Part shown: positions 1-8,201 of the stretch, in pieces
How the letters are laid out: each line of letters starts with the position of its first letter
How positions within the stretch are numbered: the first letter of the stretch is position 1
NCBI RefSeq assembly: GCF_010998615.1
Contig: NZ_JAAEAH010000001.1
Location: 1 to 64,000 of the forward strand
DNA from: Myxococcus sp. CA023
GTDB lineage: Bacteria; Myxococcota; Myxococcia; Myxococcales; Myxococcaceae
Length of the DNA stretch: 64,000 nt
Direction: 5' to 3'
Made by a program: the position numbers and the translations under genes
Notes under the pieces: model-generated
The model's database searches: none
What the model saw: only the letters and a program-made list of their open reading frames with translations
What the model was told of the DNA's origin: nothing

Positions 1-114
1 GCCATTTCGGACCTCATGCGCCTGGCACGAAAGGAATTCCGTGCCCTACAGCATCGTCCCGACGTCCTCCGCTCCTTCTTCGAGCACGCTGGGCTCCATG
101 TTTAGCGGACTCGT
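1..114 (+). CDS. C-terminal end of an unidentified protein (partial, 5' end off window)
   Basis: An open frame enters from the left edge in frame 1 and stops at TAG (112-114). It encodes 37 residues ending in FFEHAGLHV. The fragment is charged and helix-like (DLMRLARKEFRAL) with no recognisable motif. The codons have G/C-rich third positions, like real genes nearby, so I believe it is the tail of a true gene rather than chance. It converges with the methyltransferase gene that ends at 228, leaving a 113-base gap. The function cannot be assigned from this piece. Confidence 0.45.
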
Positions 115-227
115 CGAGGCGGTTTAGGTGTCCAACAACGCCGCGCACGGTAGCGACGGTCGCGCTCCGGGCGATGCCAGTTCATAGGGGCGCGCTGGAG
201 CCGCTCCTGCAGTTCTTTACGGCGTCA

Positions 228-1817
228 TTACGCCACGCGGGTCTTGGCCTGTGTCTTTCGGGGATCCTCCGAGAGATTCGGCCGCGCTTTCGGGGTGATG
301 CCCAGGCTACGGATTAGTTCGTCCGCGATGTGCCAGGCCAGGAGTGGTGGGACGCTGTTGCCGATCTGTCGGAAAGCGGGGTTCATGGTTCCGGCGAAGC
401 GGAACCCATCGGGAAAGGACTGGAGGCGCGCAGCCTCACGCACCGAAATCACTCGCTGCTGATCTGAGTCGTAGTGGATGTGGCTGTAGGTATCCTTGCC
501 CAGGTGAGCCATCAGCGTTCTGGCGGGCTCATCGGCGGCCATCTTGCGCCACTTGTTGGGGAACTTTCCGGGGTTGTACGGCGGAACGAATGCGGCTTTG
601 AGCTCCTCGTACTCAAGTGAGCCCTCTGTGAGGCGAGCACCCGATCTCCGTCGCTTCTCCAATTCCTGTGCGAAGAACTGCGTGGCTCGCACATGTGCCT
701 TCGGATAGTCCTCCCCGGACTCCATGGCTTCGAAGAGCCGGTAGTCGCGCTTGGTCAGACAGCGGGTGACGTGATCCCTGAGAAAACCGTCGGACTCGAA
801 TCCTGGCCACTCCCGCATCAGTCGTGCGAAGGCGCTGTGCGGGGCCGTGGTATGGGGCACATGACCGTTGAGGTGACGCGCGCCACGACGATCCCTGTTG
901 TGGAGATGATCCGTCAATTCGGGCAAATCCGCGAGGGCCTCGGCGACTGTCACCGCGGGAGGTGCGTTCGCTGGGGCGGCAGGCGGCGCGACATACCAGG
1001 ACCCTTTGTCCGAGGACTGCGCCAGGACGTTCTTGAGGGCTACATTGCGGCTGCTGGAATAGCCCCGTGGAAAATCCACCTTCCGCGTCGGCACGGGAAA
1101 GCTGGGGTCGCTCCTGGTCTCCTTGTGGACTGCGACGAGAAAGAACCGTTCGCGCATTTGCGGAACGTCGTAGCTCGCCGCATTCAGGAGTGTATATGCG
1201 CAGCGGTAGCCCATGGCCTTGAGCGACTCGCAGATTTCATCCCCGAGGTTGTGCCCACCCCAGTTGAGGATGTCGGGGACATTTTCCATGACGAGCGCCA
1301 GGGGCTTGAGCGCCTGGACATACTGCAGGTACTGCACATAGAGCGTTGCTCGGGGGTCCTGCTTGAAGGCCTCGGGATGCTGGAACACTTCCCGGAGCTT
1401 CGCCCGGCCGACGCGTGTGAAGGCGGGGCAGGGCGGACCGCCGACGATCACGTCGACCCCCTCATTTGGGGGACGCTTCAGCAGATGGTTCAGCGAGCTG
1501 GGCTTGAGCTGCAGGATGTCCTTGGACATCGCGTGCCAGGGAGCCGCTGATCGATCTTTCAGCGGGTGGAAGTTCAACGCGTGTGACCCGGCGGCATGCG
1601 CGTCGATCTCGACTCCTCCAACGCTGACGCAGCCCGCGCTGACGAAGCCGAGCGTGAGGCCCCCACACCCGGAAAAGAGGTCCAGCAGCCGCAGCGGCTC
1701 TCCTCTCCCGATCCTATCCAGCTTCGCCCTGATGCCTGGAGCCATGCCGTCCGGACTTATACCGTAGGGTCTCCGGCCATCCCACTTCTTGATCTGCTGC
1801 TTCGGCCCGGAGTTCAT
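228..1817 (-). CDS. DNA (cytosine-5) methyltransferase
   Basis: Transfers a methyl group from S-adenosylmethionine to C5 of cytosine in a target DNA site. All core motifs of the Dcm/HhaI family can be read: motif I LLDLFSGCGGLTLGF near residue 43, motif IV GGPPCPAF with the catalytic Cys, motif VI ENVPD, motif VIII QMRERFF, and motifs IX-X ending RQIGNSVPPLLAWHIA near the C terminus. The variable target-recognition region lies between VIII and IX and gives no readable specificity. The start at 1817 is chosen because its ATG overlaps the TGA of the vsr gene (ATGA); a longer frame upstream only shadows vsr. The length of 529 aa is normal. With vsr it forms a two-gene unit divergent from the Z1 cassette. 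It could be the modification arm of that cassette or a stand-alone methylase. Confidence 0.93.
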   Translation of the reverse strand: MNSGPKQQIKKWDGRRPYGISPDGMAPGIRAKLDRIGRGEPLRLLDLFSGCGGLTLGFVSAGCVSVGGVEIDAHAAGSHALNFHPLKDRSAAPWHAMSKDILQLKPSSLNHLLKRPPNEGVDVIVGGPPCPAFTRVGRAKLREVFQHPEAFKQDPRATLYVQYLQYVQALKPLALVMENVPDILNWGGHNLGDEICESLKAMGYRCAYTLLNAASYDVPQMRERFFLVAVHKETRSDPSFPVPTRKVDFPRGYSSSRNVALKNVLAQSSDKGSWYVAPPAAPANAPPAVTVAEALADLPELTDHLHNRDRRGARHLNGHVPHTTAPHSAFARLMREWPGFESDGFLRDHVTRCLTKRDYRLFEAMESGEDYPKAHVRATQFFAQELEKRRRSGARLTEGSLEYEELKAAFVPPYNPGKFPNKWRKMAADEPARTLMAHLGKDTYSHIHYDSDQQRVISVREAARLQSFPDGFRFAGTMNPAFRQIGNSVPPLLAWHIADELIRSLGITPKARPNLSEDPRKTQAKTRVA

Positions 1818-2362
1818 GGCCTCTTCCACTTCTTCGTGCTCCGTCGTCCGACCACGGTTCGAGTCTCGGTGGCGTCTCGAAGTTCCTCCATCCAGCGTTG
1901 CTCCATGTCGCCCTCGCCGACCTGTGGGATGACCTGGACGACCCTCCACGATGCGGATGGAGTCCATTCTCCGTCCTGGAGTGCTTGGCGGACCCACTCG
2001 ACTACCTCCGCGAGGGACTCGAAGATCTGGTGCTCCCAGAAGCGGCAGACGCGCCAGCCACCTTCTTCGAGGAGGAGCGTTTGTCGGCGGTCCCGCTCGA
2101 CGTTTTCTCGCAGCTTGGAGGACCAGAACTCGTCATGCGTTCGCGGGCGCACATAGTGCTCGGGGCACCCATGCCAGAAGCAGCCATCGATGAAGACAGC
2201 AACCTTGTGCCTGGGGAAGACCACATCGGGCCTTCCATGAGTAGTTCGCGTGTGCAGGCGGAAGCGCAGTCCGGCCCGCCAGAGCGCCGACCGGAGCAGA
2301 CGCTCGGGAGAGGTGTCTCGGCCGCGGATCCGCGACATCTGTTCGGAACGGGAGAGGCCCAT
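1814..2362 (-). CDS. vsr: Very short patch repair endonuclease (Vsr)
   Basis: A 182-residue nuclease of the Vsr family, which nicks DNA 5' of the T in T:G mismatches that arise when 5-methylcytosine deaminates. Family hallmarks are visible: the N-terminal MSRIRGRDTSPE, then GRPDVVFP (catalytic Asp) followed by FIDGCFWHGCPEH with the zinc/active-site His and Cys residues, and WRVCRFWEH near residue 118. The gene lies upstream of the cytosine methyltransferase with a 4-base ATGA overlap, the usual pairing of a C5 methylase with its mutation-avoidance partner. The ATG at 2362 is preceded within a few bases by an inverted repeat (2364-2376), so transcription may start very close to it or be controlled there. 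Confidence 0.93.
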   Translation of the reverse strand: MGLSRSEQMSRIRGRDTSPERLLRSALWRAGLRFRLHTRTTHGRPDVVFPRHKVAVFIDGCFWHGCPEHYVRPRTHDEFWSSKLRENVERDRRQTLLLEEGGWRVCRFWEHQIFESLAEVVEWVRQALQDGEWTPSASWRVVQVIPQVGEGDMEQRWMEELRDATETRTVVGRRSTKKWKRP

Positions 2363-2682
2363 TGGTAGATCCTACCTAACAGGTTCTATGTGTCATTCCT
2401 ACTGATGGGTGGCCCGGTATTCATGGGCGGTCAACCACCGCAGGAGCCCGTACCAGACCAAGCATGTCGGGCTGACTGTTCAGCTGCCGTGCCACGCGTG
2501 GGCGGATGACGCCACACTCTGTCTGTCTGCCCGGACTGCACCTTGGCCGCGCCTGCCACAGTCGACTCCTTGTCGCCAGAGGGTCTTAGGTAACCCTGGT
2601 GCCGTACCGGTGACGGCGCTCGGTTATCTGCTCGGTCTGCATTCCCGGAGCCGCTTCTTGGGAGTTCGGAAACTAGGATAAT
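2363..2682. promoter_or_regulatory. Divergent intergenic region between vsr/methylase and the Z1 cassette
   Basis: About 320 bases separate the divergent vsr and GHKL-ATPase genes and must hold both promoters. I see no credible gene here. A 13-base inverted repeat, ggtag-atc-ctacc, lies at 2364-2376 immediately upstream of the vsr start and could be an operator. An AT-richer stretch near 2660-2682 (aactaggataatg) is a possible -10 region for the plus-strand operon, without a convincing -35. If the ATPase starts at a later codon (2773 or 2794) its leader is correspondingly longer. Promoter calls are inference. Confidence 0.4.
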
Positions 2683-4305
2683 GTGGAACAGACCTGCCAC
2701 CGGGGGGCTGGCTTCTATTGCTCGGGGCTAATACGCGCTCCGGGGGGGCATGCCGGGGAAGACGAGGGAGCGTTGCGCAAGGTTGGCGAAGTCGTGTCGG
2801 AGGCCGACTACGAGATTGCAGAGCCACGGGCGTCGTCCATGCTCGAGGCGCTTCGGGCAGTGGGCTATAGCGTGCAGACGGCGCTGGCGGACTTGATCGA
2901 CAACAGCATCACGGCGGGAGCGCGCAACGTCTGGCTCACCTTCCACTGGGGTGGTGAGGACTCGCACATCACTCTGCGGGATGACGGCCGCGGGATGTCC
3001 GAGGCTGAGTTGGCGGATGCCATGCGCCCCGGCAATCGCAGTCCGCTGGACGAACGGGCGCCGAACGATCTCGGGCGGTTCGGTCTTGGCCTGAAGACGG
3101 CCTCCTTCTCTCAGGCACGCCGGCTCACGGTTGCTTCGCTCAAAGCCGGAGGCAGGTGGGCCATCCGGCGTTGGGACCTCGATTACGTGAGAGACAGCAG
3201 GGAGTGGCGCCTGCTCAAGACGGAGGCCCCAGGCTCTGCTTCCCGTCTCTCCACGCTGGACGGGCAGCGGCAGGGAACTCTCGTGCTGTGGGAGCAGATG
3301 GACCGCATCGTCGGGAAGGTGCGCAAAGACGATGCCCAGGCCCAGAGCCGCTTCCTAGCATTGGCGCGCACTGTAGGGCGGCACCTTGGAATGGTTTTTC
3401 ACAGGTACCTCGAAGTAGAGGACGGTCGGCCGCCCTTGCGCATATATCTAAATGGCCGCGATGCCGACTCGCTGGTTCGCCCATGGGACCCCTTCCTCTC
3501 TTCTCATGTGGCCACGTACCAGTTTCCTGAAGAGGCACTGAAGCTCCGGAAGGAGCTGGTCCAGGTGACTGGCTACGTCCTGCCGCACAAGGACCGCATG
3601 AGAGAGGACGAGTATGAGGCTGCTGCCGGCCCGGGGGGCTGGAACACCCAACAGGGCTTCTATGTCTATCGGGAGCGCCGCCTGCTGGTCGCTGGAGGGT
3701 GGCTCAGTCTGGGGTATGCGACCGAGGAACACTACAGGCTCGCCAGGTTGAAGGTGGACATCTCCAACTCGACGGATGCCGAGTGGGAGATCGATGTCAA
3801 GAAGTCCCGAGCCCGGCCTCCAACGGAACTGGAAGAGCGCCTGAGGGAGCTTGCGGATGCGGTCCGCAAGCTGGCTCGGGAGGTGTTCGTCCACAGGGGA
3901 GCTCGAGTGCGGACATCAGGTGTTCGCGAAATCGATGATGCCTGGGAGTCGGTCACCACCCGTGGTCGGCTTGGCTATCGCGTTCGTAGGGAGCATCCGC
4001 TCGTGAAGTTCGTCATCGCGCGCCAGGGCAGTGATCAGAAGCCGCTCAAGGCACTCCTTCGTCTGCTGGAGGAGACGGTTCCCGTCCAGCGAATCTGGCT
4101 GGATGCGTCCGAGAAGCCCGAAGCCCACGCTGAAGCCTTCGAAAGCGAGCCGTCCGCCAGGGTCGCGGAGGTGCTTGGGGAACTCTTTAAGGCTCTGCGC
4201 GCAGATGGCGAAACGGAGGAGTCCGCTCGGGAGCGCATCCTCTCCATGCGTCCATTCGCTCAGTACGCGAAGGCCATCAACGAATTGGGCTCGAAGAAGC
4301 GCTGA
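2683..4305 (+). CDS. GHKL-family ATPase (HSP90/MutL/MORC-like) of the Z1 defence cassette
   Basis: An ATP-binding protein with the Bergerat fold. The N box ADLIDNSITAGA (near residue 70), the G1 box RDDGRGMSEAEL (near 100) and the G2 loop LGRFGLGLKTASFSQ (near 130) are all intact, so ATP binding and hydrolysis are likely. The rest of the 540 aa has no recognised enzymatic domain. It is the first gene of a plus-strand operon with the Z1 ATPase (37-base gap), a PD-(D/E)XK protein and an AIPR protein. Such ATPases recur in these defence cassettes, probably as ATP-gated clamps or sensors (inference). The start is uncertain: the first 30-37 residues look non-native and a TTG at 2773 or GTG at 2794, just before EADYEIAEPRASSM, are attractive alternatives. 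Confidence 0.85.
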   Translation: MEQTCHRGAGFYCSGLIRAPGGHAGEDEGALRKVGEVVSEADYEIAEPRASSMLEALRAVGYSVQTALADLIDNSITAGARNVWLTFHWGGEDSHITLRDDGRGMSEAELADAMRPGNRSPLDERAPNDLGRFGLGLKTASFSQARRLTVASLKAGGRWAIRRWDLDYVRDSREWRLLKTEAPGSASRLSTLDGQRQGTLVLWEQMDRIVGKVRKDDAQAQSRFLALARTVGRHLGMVFHRYLEVEDGRPPLRIYLNGRDADSLVRPWDPFLSSHVATYQFPEEALKLRKELVQVTGYVLPHKDRMREDEYEAAAGPGGWNTQQGFYVYRERRLLVAGGWLSLGYATEEHYRLARLKVDISNSTDAEWEIDVKKSRARPPTELEERLRELADAVRKLAREVFVHRGARVRTSGVREIDDAWESVTTRGRLGYRVRREHPLVKFVIARQGSDQKPLKALLRLLEETVPVQRIWLDASEKPEAHAEAFESEPSARVAEVLGELFKALRADGETEESARERILSMRPFAQYAKAINELGSKKR

Positions 4306-4342
4306 GTCGCGCCAAGCAGCAGCTCATGAAAGGAGTGAGCAG

Positions 4343-7198
4343 ATGAACAATGCCTACGATAGCGCCTGGAGCATTGCGCAGATTCTCCTCAGGGGCCAAG
4401 TGCAGCAAGGCCAGGTGCTGACCCGGGACATGATTGCAGCGAAGGTCGACCTTGCGCTGCAGATGGATCCGAACAGCAAGAGCCAAGTTGATCGCGAGCG
4501 CCTCGTCGCGGACCTGGAGTCCTCATTCACGGTGTGGATGGGCAACGCAGTGACCCTCGAGCACAACGAGGACCACATCGCATGGCTGAACAGCCGCAAG
4601 TCGGACATCGATTGGAAGTTCTGGAAGCGCTACCAGCGCCTCCTCCAGCAGAAGCGATGGGCTGCCGCGAGCCTCGAGAAGCTCGATGAACTGACCTATG
4701 AAACGCTCGGCAGGCTCGAAGACCCGAACCGCAAGGGGATGTGGAGCCGCCGGGGCTTGGTAGTAGGGCACGTTCAGTCGGGAAAGACAGCCAACTACAC
4801 GGGGCTCATCTGTAAAGCGGCGGACGCTGGCTACAAGGTCATCATCGTCCTCGCGGGTATTCACAAGAGTCTGCGCAGCCAGACGCAGATTCGCTTGGAC
4901 GAAGGCTTCCTCGGGTACGAGAGCAAGGACGAGTCCGTTGAAGGGGCAATCTCAAAGCATATCGGCGTCGGGTTGATCGATCCCAGTATTCGCGCGAACA
5001 CCATCACGACTCGAGCTGACGACGGCGACTTCAAGATGAGTGTTCGACGAAACTTCCACATCGGGCCTGGAGGCATTCCGCTTCTCTTCGTTGTCAAGAA
5101 GAACGCGCGAGTGCTGGCGAACCTGAATTCGTGGGTCGAGCGCTTCGCGCAGAAGACGCTCACAGTCCGTGACGTTGAGAGGCGTGTCGTGCCCGATGTG
5201 CCTCTCCTGGTCATTGATGACGAGGCGGACAACGCATCCATCGACACCCGGGCCCAGGAGTTCAATGAAGAGGGGCGGCCGGACCCTGACCACGATCCAA
5301 CCGCCATCAACAAGCAGATCCGGAAGTTGCTCCATCTCTTCGAGCGGAATGCCTACGTTGGCTACACGGCCACTCCGTTCGCCAACATTTTCATCCACGA
5401 TGCTGGCCAGACCGACGAGCACGGTGCGGATCTGTTCCCTAGGAGCTTCATCACGAATCTCCCCGCACCTTCCGATTACGTCGGCCCAGTACGTGTCTTC
5501 GGGTTGGACCCGGACCCGATGCTGAACGCCGAGGAGAGGGAGCCACTCGGCCTTATACGGCACATCTCCGACCATGCCGACTCGCCCAACCCTGGAGAGC
5601 GAAATGGTTGGATACCCCCTGTTCACAAGAAGGAACACAAGCCCCGCATTAAGGGGAAGAGTGAGCTCCCACTGTCCCTGCGAACGGCGCTGCACTCTTT
5701 CGTGCTCGTGTGTGCAGCACGCCGCGCGCGTGGACAGCTCAACGAGCACAACTCGATGCTCGTGCACGTTACCCGGTTCACCGATGTGCAGAAGGAGGTC
5801 TTCGGCCAGGTGAAGCGTGCTCTTAAGGAAGTGCAGGACCACCTGGAGTTGGGGACGGCAGCGGGAGTTACAAGCCTTCACTCGGAGCTGCGTCGCCTCT
5901 GGGATGAGGACTTCGTTCCTACCACCCAATCCATCAATGATCTGTCGCTGCCAGTTCTTTCGTGGTCGAAGGTTTCGTTACACCTCAAGGCTGCTGTCGC
6001 TGGCATCAAGGTCAAGCAGATCAATGGCACGGCTGGAGACGTGCTCGATTACGAAGAGCACCGCGCAACGGGGTTGAGCGTCATTGCGGTAGGGGGGGAC
6101 AAGCTCGCGCGCGGCCTGACCCTGGAAGGGCTCTCGGTAAGCTATTTCCTCCGCGCCTCGCGCATGTATGACACTCTCATGCAGATGGGCCGCTGGTTCG
6201 GCTACAGGCCCGGCTATCTTGATCTCTGCCGATTGTACATGACCGAGGAACTCGATGATTGGTTCCAGCACGTGACGATGGCCGGAGAAGAACTGCGTCA
6301 GGAGTTTGATCGGATGTCCGCCGTGGGTGGCTTTCCGGCCGACTATGGGCTCAAGGTTCGCTCACACTCAACGTTGCTGATTACTTCTCCAGTCAAGATG
6401 AGGAATGGGGTTGATCTTATGATCTCGTTCGATGGAGATATCATCGAAACGACCAACTTCGACCCCCGGCGGGAGGTGCTGGAACACAACTTGGCCAGCA
6501 CGGTCAGGTTTCTTGAGAAGCTTGGCAGGCGTGCTCCAGGTTGGATTCAGTCTCGTCCGAGTGGGTCGGAGGAGTGGGAGACTTCCTACGTATGGCCAGA
6601 GGTGTCGGCTGAACAAGTCGCTGAGTTCTTGGCCACACTCCATGTGCCGCAAAGCTCTACAAAGGCTGTGGGGGTCTTGCTTTCCGAGTACATCAAGAAG
6701 CAGCTCTCCCAGAGTGAGTTGAGTCAGTGGACTGTGGTTCTGTTCGGCGGTGGCGAGGGAGTGAAGGAAAATATCGCTGGGTTGCCCATCGGGCTCACGA
6801 AGCGACAGGCCAAAAACAAAGACGCCACGAATGGCTTATACAAGATTCGTCGCTTGGTAAGCCCGAGAGATGAGGCTATAGATCTTGATGCTGCTGCGTA
6901 TGCACGGGCGCTTGAGTTGACCAAGGATAATTTTCATCCTGACTCTGGTCGAACGAAACGGGACAAGATGCCGGAGGCGCCCAGCGGCCCATTCATCCGC
7001 CAAGTGCGTTCCAAGGACCGTGGTCTCCTCATTATTTATCCGTTGGATCCGGCGGCAGATACCAGCAAGGCGCTGCAGCTCACCAGTCCGACTCCAATCG
7101 GCTGGGCAGTCAGCTTTCCTGCATCTGACACCGCACTGAAGGTTCCATATCGTGTCAATAATGTTTATTGGGAACAACAATATGGGAGTGTGATGTGA
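4343..7198 (+). CDS. Z1-domain ATPase / putative endonuclease-associated motor
   Basis: A 951-residue protein of the Z1 family. It has a helicase-like ATPase core: Walker A GHVQSGKT (near residue 147), Walker B LLVIDDEAD (near 290) and GYTATPFANIF (near 340). The signature Z1 stretch follows near 590-625, with GGDKLARGLTLEGLS and QMGRWFGYRPGY. Z1-type proteins occur in phage-defence cassettes and, from memory, in an NTP-dependent restriction complex of Corynebacterium (CglI), so an NTP-driven DNA translocation or remodelling role is plausible. The start at 4343 has a strong ribosome site (AAAGGAG, 8 bases upstream); the open frame further upstream overlaps the preceding gene and is rejected. 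The stop overlaps the next start by 4 bases, implying translational coupling. Confidence 0.9.
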   Translation: MNNAYDSAWSIAQILLRGQVQQGQVLTRDMIAAKVDLALQMDPNSKSQVDRERLVADLESSFTVWMGNAVTLEHNEDHIAWLNSRKSDIDWKFWKRYQRLLQQKRWAAASLEKLDELTYETLGRLEDPNRKGMWSRRGLVVGHVQSGKTANYTGLICKAADAGYKVIIVLAGIHKSLRSQTQIRLDEGFLGYESKDESVEGAISKHIGVGLIDPSIRANTITTRADDGDFKMSVRRNFHIGPGGIPLLFVVKKNARVLANLNSWVERFAQKTLTVRDVERRVVPDVPLLVIDDEADNASIDTRAQEFNEEGRPDPDHDPTAINKQIRKLLHLFERNAYVGYTATPFANIFIHDAGQTDEHGADLFPRSFITNLPAPSDYVGPVRVFGLDPDPMLNAEEREPLGLIRHISDHADSPNPGERNGWIPPVHKKEHKPRIKGKSELPLSLRTALHSFVLVCAARRARGQLNEHNSMLVHVTRFTDVQKEVFGQVKRALKEVQDHLELGTAAGVTSLHSELRRLWDEDFVPTTQSINDLSLPVLSWSKVSLHLKAAVAGIKVKQINGTAGDVLDYEEHRATGLSVIAVGGDKLARGLTLEGLSVSYFLRASRMYDTLMQMGRWFGYRPGYLDLCRLYMTEELDDWFQHVTMAGEELRQEFDRMSAVGGFPADYGLKVRSHSTLLITSPVKMRNGVDLMISFDGDIIETTNFDPRREVLEHNLASTVRFLEKLGRRAPGWIQSRPSGSEEWETSYVWPEVSAEQVAEFLATLHVPQSSTKAVGVLLSEYIKKQLSQSELSQWTVVLFGGGEGVKENIAGLPIGLTKRQAKNKDATNGLYKIRRLVSPRDEAIDLDAAAYARALELTKDNFHPDSGRTKRDKMPEAPSGPFIRQVRSKDRGLLIIYPLDPAADTSKALQLTSPTPIGWAVSFPASDTALKVPYRVNNVYWEQQYGSVM

Positions 7199-8199
7199 AA
7201 TCTGTCGAGGAGGCATGGAGGCTCATTGCCGAAGAGCCCAAGCTCCAGGCCGGGCTGGTTGCGCGACGCATCTACCCCGAATCTCGTCTCGAAATCTATG
7301 CTGGCCTCGACAGGCCATCTGACGTACCGCTCGTCTGCATCCATGTCAGGCCCGCTGCGCTTCGTATGGCTGGCGAGCGTCTCTCTTCGGCTGGCTTCGT
7401 GCTGCTGCGGGAGATTAACCCGCACCCCGGCCCGAATTCAGTCAGGCTTAGTCTCTGGCTCGCGGCCCCACCATATCGTGATGTCTTTGGAGTTCTTGCC
7501 CAGGATGTTGTCGACAGCGTTGCCAAGGCGGTGGACCAGCGCAACGCTGTCTCGACCTTCGTTGAGCGGCTCCGTCGGTGGCAGGAGTTTCTCGAACGGC
7601 ATGGTCCAGAAGGTCTCGGGGCTCATGCCCAGCGCGGTCTGTATGGTGAACTCTGGTGCCTGCGTCATCAAGCCATTCGGCTCATCGGTGCAGGGTGCGC
7701 CATCCCTGCATGGACAGGGCCCGATCGGAGCAACCAGGACTTCCAGTTCGCGTCCTGCGCCGTCGAGGTGAAGACGACCGCGAGCAGCCCGCACCATCAG
7801 GTGGCGATCTCCAACATCCGGCAGCTCGACGAAACGCATGTGCCAGCCCTGCTCTTGCTACATGTGGCGCTCGAAATCCGACATGATTCCGGCGAGACGC
7901 TCGTAGGGATGGTGGAGTCGCTGCGGGATTTGCTACGCCCTTCCGGGCAGCCACTCTCCCTGTTCGAGGAGAAGCTCCGAAGCTGGGGCTACCTCGATGT
8001 TCACGCAGTTCGTTACGGGGAGTCCGCGTATGTGGTGCGGTCACATGACTTCTATCGCGTGATGGGCAGCTTCCCCCGGCTCACCGAAGCGGAGATACCC
8101 GACGGAGTCGGAGACGTTCGGTACTCCGTCGCGCTGTCGGCATGCTCTGCCTACCGGCTGTCACCGGATGCAGCGGCAGCACTCATCGTTGGGAAGTGA
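7195..8199 (+). CDS. PD-(D/E)XK-type protein (DUF4420 family) of the Z1 cassette
   Basis: A 334-residue protein that I place in the DUF4420 family of PD-(D/E)XK nuclease-like proteins. The candidate catalytic core is NQDFQF followed by CAVEVKTTAS (about residues 180-195), giving the Asp...Glu-X-Lys arrangement. GLYGELWCL just upstream, near residue 151, supplies the extra acidic residue typical of this fold. The GTG start at 7195 overlaps the Z1 stop (GTGA) and has GGGAG six bases upstream, so the two are translationally coupled. The longer frame starting at 7168 is inside the Z1 gene and is less likely. As the likely nuclease of the cassette it would cut DNA delivered by the Z1 motor (inference). 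AIPR follows after two bases. Confidence 0.85.
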   Translation: MKSVEEAWRLIAEEPKLQAGLVARRIYPESRLEIYAGLDRPSDVPLVCIHVRPAALRMAGERLSSAGFVLLREINPHPGPNSVRLSLWLAAPPYRDVFGVLAQDVVDSVAKAVDQRNAVSTFVERLRRWQEFLERHGPEGLGAHAQRGLYGELWCLRHQAIRLIGAGCAIPAWTGPDRSNQDFQFASCAVEVKTTASSPHHQVAISNIRQLDETHVPALLLLHVALEIRHDSGETLVGMVESLRDLLRPSGQPLSLFEEKLRSWGYLDVHAVRYGESAYVVRSHDFYRVMGSFPRLTEAEIPDGVGDVRYSVALSACSAYRLSPDAAAALIVGK

Positions 8200-8201
8200 C
8201 A

